Assembly (NCBI GenBank): GCA_946409675.1
Contig: CAMJXI010000062.1
Span: 1 to 6,595, forward strand
Reading direction: 5' to 3'
DNA from: an uncultured Lactobacillus sp.
Lineage (GTDB): Bacteria; Bacillota; Bacilli; Lactobacillales; Lactobacillaceae
DNA: 6,595 nt
Below the pieces are notes generated by a model, which saw nothing but the letters and a program-made list of their open reading frames with translations, did not search any database and had not been told where the DNA came from. The translations under genes were made by a program, and so were the position numbers. This document shows positions 6,212 to 6,595 of this stretch, one piece after another. How positions within the stretch are numbered: position 1 is the first letter of the stretch; each line of letters starts with the position of its first letter.

Positions 6212-6217
6212 CACCTC
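6212..6217 (-). promoter_or_regulatory. Ribosome binding site that fixes the zinc-ribbon hydrolase start
   Basis: GAGGTG is followed by GAGATT and then GTG at 6205, the same 6-base spacing as in manA and the regulator. A GTG at 6214 in frame lies inside this site and would add three residues (MEI). The first zinc-ribbon cysteine then falls at residue 3, as is usual for N-terminal ribbons. Confidence 0.65.
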
Positions 6218-6226
6218 ATTTTTTTA

Positions 6227-6549
6227 TCAATAATTATTGAATTGACCTTGGACTTGGCCTTGGAACATACTTCCAATAACCATGCTCCAAATGATGATCA
6301 CGATGACCAAAATGACCATTGCAATCATGATGACATAAAAGTGATCCAAACCGTTGTTGTTAGGTGATTTGATAATAATTGCAAAGAAGCTTAAGAGGTA
6401 TACTAAGAAGCCAACAAAGATGCAGAGCATCACCATGACTGGGTTGCCAATCATTCCAAAGAAGAAGGCAACAACATCAAGGAGCAATGCAAAACTGACA
6501 AAGTGGGCAAAAATGGTTAAGGTTTGAAGATAGCTATTTCTCTTATCTC
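6227..6549 (-). CDS. Small hydrophobic membrane protein, 5'-truncated by adapter
   Basis: I do not recognise a family. The frame is open from the adapter junction at 6549 to a TGA at 6227-6229, giving 106 visible residues. Three hydrophobic segments (about 10-31, 36-59 and 69-92) are followed by a short polar tail rich in Gln and Asn. A TTG codon at 6487 could be taken as a start, but it has no ribosome binding site and lies within the first hydrophobic segment, so the true start is probably beyond the window. The codon at the junction becomes TGA only because the adapter supplies its last base, so the apparent upstream stop is an artefact. The zinc-ribbon hydrolase gene begins 21 bp downstream on the same strand with no terminator between, so the two are co-transcribed and may work together at the membrane. 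Confidence 0.7.
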
Positions 6550-6595
6550 AGATCGGAAGAGCGTCGTGTAGGGAAAGAGTGTAGATCTCGGTGGT
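6550..6595 (-). other. Illumina TruSeq universal adapter (reverse complement), contig-end artefact
   Basis: The last 46 bases start with AGATCGGAAGAGCGTCGTGT and are the exact reverse complement of bases 2-47. This is what read-through of a short insert in read 2 gives. The adapter truncates the small membrane protein gene. Confidence 0.98.

Noticed and set aside
1..6595. Terminal inverted repeats of a linear plasmid, phage or transposon
   Set aside because: The repeats are exact Illumina adapter sequence, there is no transposase or replication gene, and genes are cut at the junctions.

Overview
The window reads as a 6.6 kb contig from a low-GC Gram-positive bacterium, most likely a lactic acid bacterium of the Lactobacillaceae. 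The evidence is the AT-rich non-coding DNA, strong GAGGTG-type ribosome binding sites, a Bacillus/Lactobacillus-type ManA and ScrK, and a membrane-anchored zinc-ribbon protein of a kind common in that group. Genus cannot be fixed from the sequence. The outermost 47 and 46 bases are not biological. They are Illumina TruSeq universal (P5/read 1) adapter in opposite orientations, they form a false terminal inverted repeat, and they cut off the first and last genes.

Left part (48-2727), sugar phosphate metabolism: a 3'-truncated ROK-family sugar kinase on the minus strand is divergent from scrK (ROK fructokinase, plus strand). The 209 bp between them hold a good minus-strand promoter with a small palindrome on its -35 box. 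scrK converges on manA (class I mannose-6-phosphate isomerase, minus strand), and a strong bidirectional hairpin terminator lies between them. ScrK and ManA both produce fructose 6-phosphate, so this is an entry point of fructose and mannose into glycolysis. manA has its own promoter.

Middle part (2745-4690): a three-gene minus-strand operon encodes an XRE-AbrB fusion regulator, an ABC ATPase and an ABC-2 type permease whose start overlaps the ATPase end by 11 bp. It looks like a self-regulated small ABC exporter or stress-response transporter of the YtrA/YtrB type, but with an unusual regulator. Inverted repeats in the promoter region are candidate operators.

Right part (4723-6549): a minus-strand pair ends in a strong terminator. 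The upstream member is a 5'-truncated hydrophobic protein of unknown function. The downstream member is a 480-residue membrane protein with two cytoplasmic zinc ribbons, a Pro/Glu-rich linker, one transmembrane helix and an extracellular penicillin-binding/class A beta-lactamase-like serine hydrolase domain. That domain keeps SxxK, SDN and KTG but has no glutamate in the omega-loop region. It is the most interesting protein here.

Three genes (manA, the regulator and the zinc-ribbon hydrolase) share the pattern ATGAGGTG-N6-start. This shows that the more upstream GTG codons seen in their frames lie inside the ribosome binding site and are not the starts. I see no mobile element, CRISPR array, tRNA or rRNA, and no gene-free stretch above 300 bp.
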